DNA of 64,000 nucleotides, taken from NCBI GenBank assembly GCA_017795085.1, contig CP051246.1, positions 496,001-560,000 on the forward strand, read 5' to 3'. The position numbers and the translations under genes are program-made. Position 1 is the stretch's first letter, and each line of letters starts with the position of its first letter. Below the pieces are notes generated by a model. It was not told the DNA's origin and searched no databases. It worked only from the letters and a program-made list of their open reading frames with translations. The DNA is from Salegentibacter sp. (GTDB lineage: Bacteria > Bacteroidota > Bacteroidia > Flavobacteriales > Flavobacteriaceae). Of the stretch, positions 63,203 through 64,000 are shown one piece after another.

Positions 63203-64000
63203 TGAAAAAAATTTATAGAATAGCACGCTTAGAGTTGGGAATTATGTTCTTTTCCCCTATTGCCTGGCTTGTGCTTATTATTTTTATCATACAAACAGGT
63301 TTAACTTTTACGGACCTTCTATATAGTCAGGAAACAAACCAGCAACTAGGAAGACCTTTAAACGTTTTAAGTAAAGTTCTTTTTGCGGGTGAAGATGGTA
63401 TCCTGGCCACTGTTCAGAAAAATCTTTATTTGTATATCCCCCTTTTGACAATGGGATTGTTTAGCAGGGAAACCAGTAGTGGCTCTATAAAATTATTGCT
63501 TTCTTCTCCAGTTACTGTTACGCAAATTGTGATGGGAAAGTTTCTGTCAATGATGACATATACGTTCTTGCTAGCCTTAGTCCTTGCCAGCTTTATTGGA
63601 GCAGGAGTTATTTCAATTGAAGCTCTGGACATAAAGTTTGTATTGGGGGGGATACTCGGAATTTACTTACTCATGTGTGCCTATTCAGCCATAGGATTGT
63701 TTATGTCCAGCCTTACTTCATATCAGGTAGTGGCTGCCATTAGTACATTGGCTGTATTGGCATTTTTGAATTTTGTGGGGCAAATTGGACAGTCCTATGA
63801 CTTTATACGAGACATTACCTATTGGCTCTCTATCTCGGGCAGGGCAGATAATTTTGTGAACGGACTGATAAGTACGAAAGATTTGATCTATTTTATCTTG
63901 GTAATAGGCCTGTTTCTAGCCCTTACAATCATGAAGCTCCAGAATGAAAGGCAAACTCGTTCTACGGGAGTAAAAATAGGCAGGTATACCTTTGCCATTT
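63202..64000 (+). CDS. ABC-2 permease, GldF-like (copy 2), partial
   Basis: The last 266 codons in the window encode a permease closely similar to copy 1: MKKIYRIARLELGIMFFSPI, LLTMGLFSRETSSGSIKLLL, SSLTSYQVVAAISTLAVLAF and SGRADNFVNGLISTKDLIYF all have near-identical counterparts there. It continues beyond the right edge, so a fused GldG-like domain is expected but not seen. The two permeases presumably form a heterodimer with the shared ATPase. Confidence 0.94.
   Translation, partial: MKKIYRIARLELGIMFFSPIAWLVLIIFIIQTGLTFTDLLYSQETNQQLGRPLNVLSKVLFAGEDGILATVQKNLYLYIPLLTMGLFSRETSSGSIKLLLSSPVTVTQIVMGKFLSMMTYTFLLALVLASFIGAGVISIEALDIKFVLGGILGIYLLMCAYSAIGLFMSSLTSYQVVAAISTLAVLAFLNFVGQIGQSYDFIRDITYWLSISGRADNFVNGLISTKDLIYFILVIGLFLALTIMKLQNERQTRSTGVKIGRYTFAI

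Noticed and set aside
59934..64000. Direct annotation as the gliding-motility genes gldF, gldG and gldA
   Set aside because: The domain fusion, the tandem permease copies and the SusCD operon context differ from known gld loci, so only a resemblance is claimed.

Overview
The window looks like a chromosome segment of a marine or saline Flavobacteriaceae (phylum Bacteroidota). Support: it is AT-rich, it carries three SusC/SusD pairs, lipoprotein signal peptides of the Bacteroidota type, promoters of the form TTTG-N20/21-TAnnTTTG, an ECF-sigma/FecR pair and Gld-like ABC genes. The genus cannot be fixed from the sequence. No tRNA, rRNA or CRISPR array was seen.

Region 1 (1-3442, minus strand) holds an RND multidrug efflux permease that runs off the left edge and its periplasmic adaptor. 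Region 2 (about 4150-27350) is a glucuronoxylan and hexuronate locus. The minus-strand operon carries a fructuronate-reductase-like SDR, mannonate dehydratase (uxuA), a frameshifted GH10 xylanase, a collapsed GH115 and a Gfo/Idh oxidoreductase. Divergent from it is a TRAP transporter (DctP-Q-M) followed by a convergent LacI regulator, then SusC/SusD, an intact 1125-residue GH115 alpha-glucuronidase, a GH43 and a degraded GH43 joined to an IS256-type transposase remnant. Four copies of a CAAnCGATTG palindrome lie only in front of the SDR/TRAP divergence and the SusC gene and are probably the LacI operators. Four glycoside hydrolases are broken (GH51, GH10, GH115, GH43), while uptake, GH115 and uronate catabolism are intact.

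Region 3 (27572-49185) is the most unusual part. A divergent DeoR regulator faces SusC/SusD, a sodium:solute symporter, an FAD oxidoreductase, two exported EEP-fold phosphodiesterases, two exported glycerophosphodiester phosphodiesterases, a polyol-permease-type MFS carrier, a D-2-hydroxyacid dehydrogenase, two FGGY kinases, a histidine phosphatase, a metallophosphoesterase lipoprotein and a PafA-like phosphatase. There is no obvious glycoside hydrolase or polysaccharide lyase. I infer a PUL-like system for a phosphodiester-linked polyol (teichoic-acid-like, glycerophospho-polyol or phosphoinositide headgroup): phosphodiesters are cut outside the cytoplasm, phosphate is removed, and the polyol is imported, oxidised and re-phosphorylated.

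Region 4 (49550-64000) is an ECF sigma/FecR-controlled operon: STN-domain SusC interrupted by an IS982-type element, SusD, a DUF4843 lipoprotein, a PKD-like lipoprotein, then a GldF-GldG-like fused permease, an ABC ATPase, and a second paralogous permease cut by the right edge.
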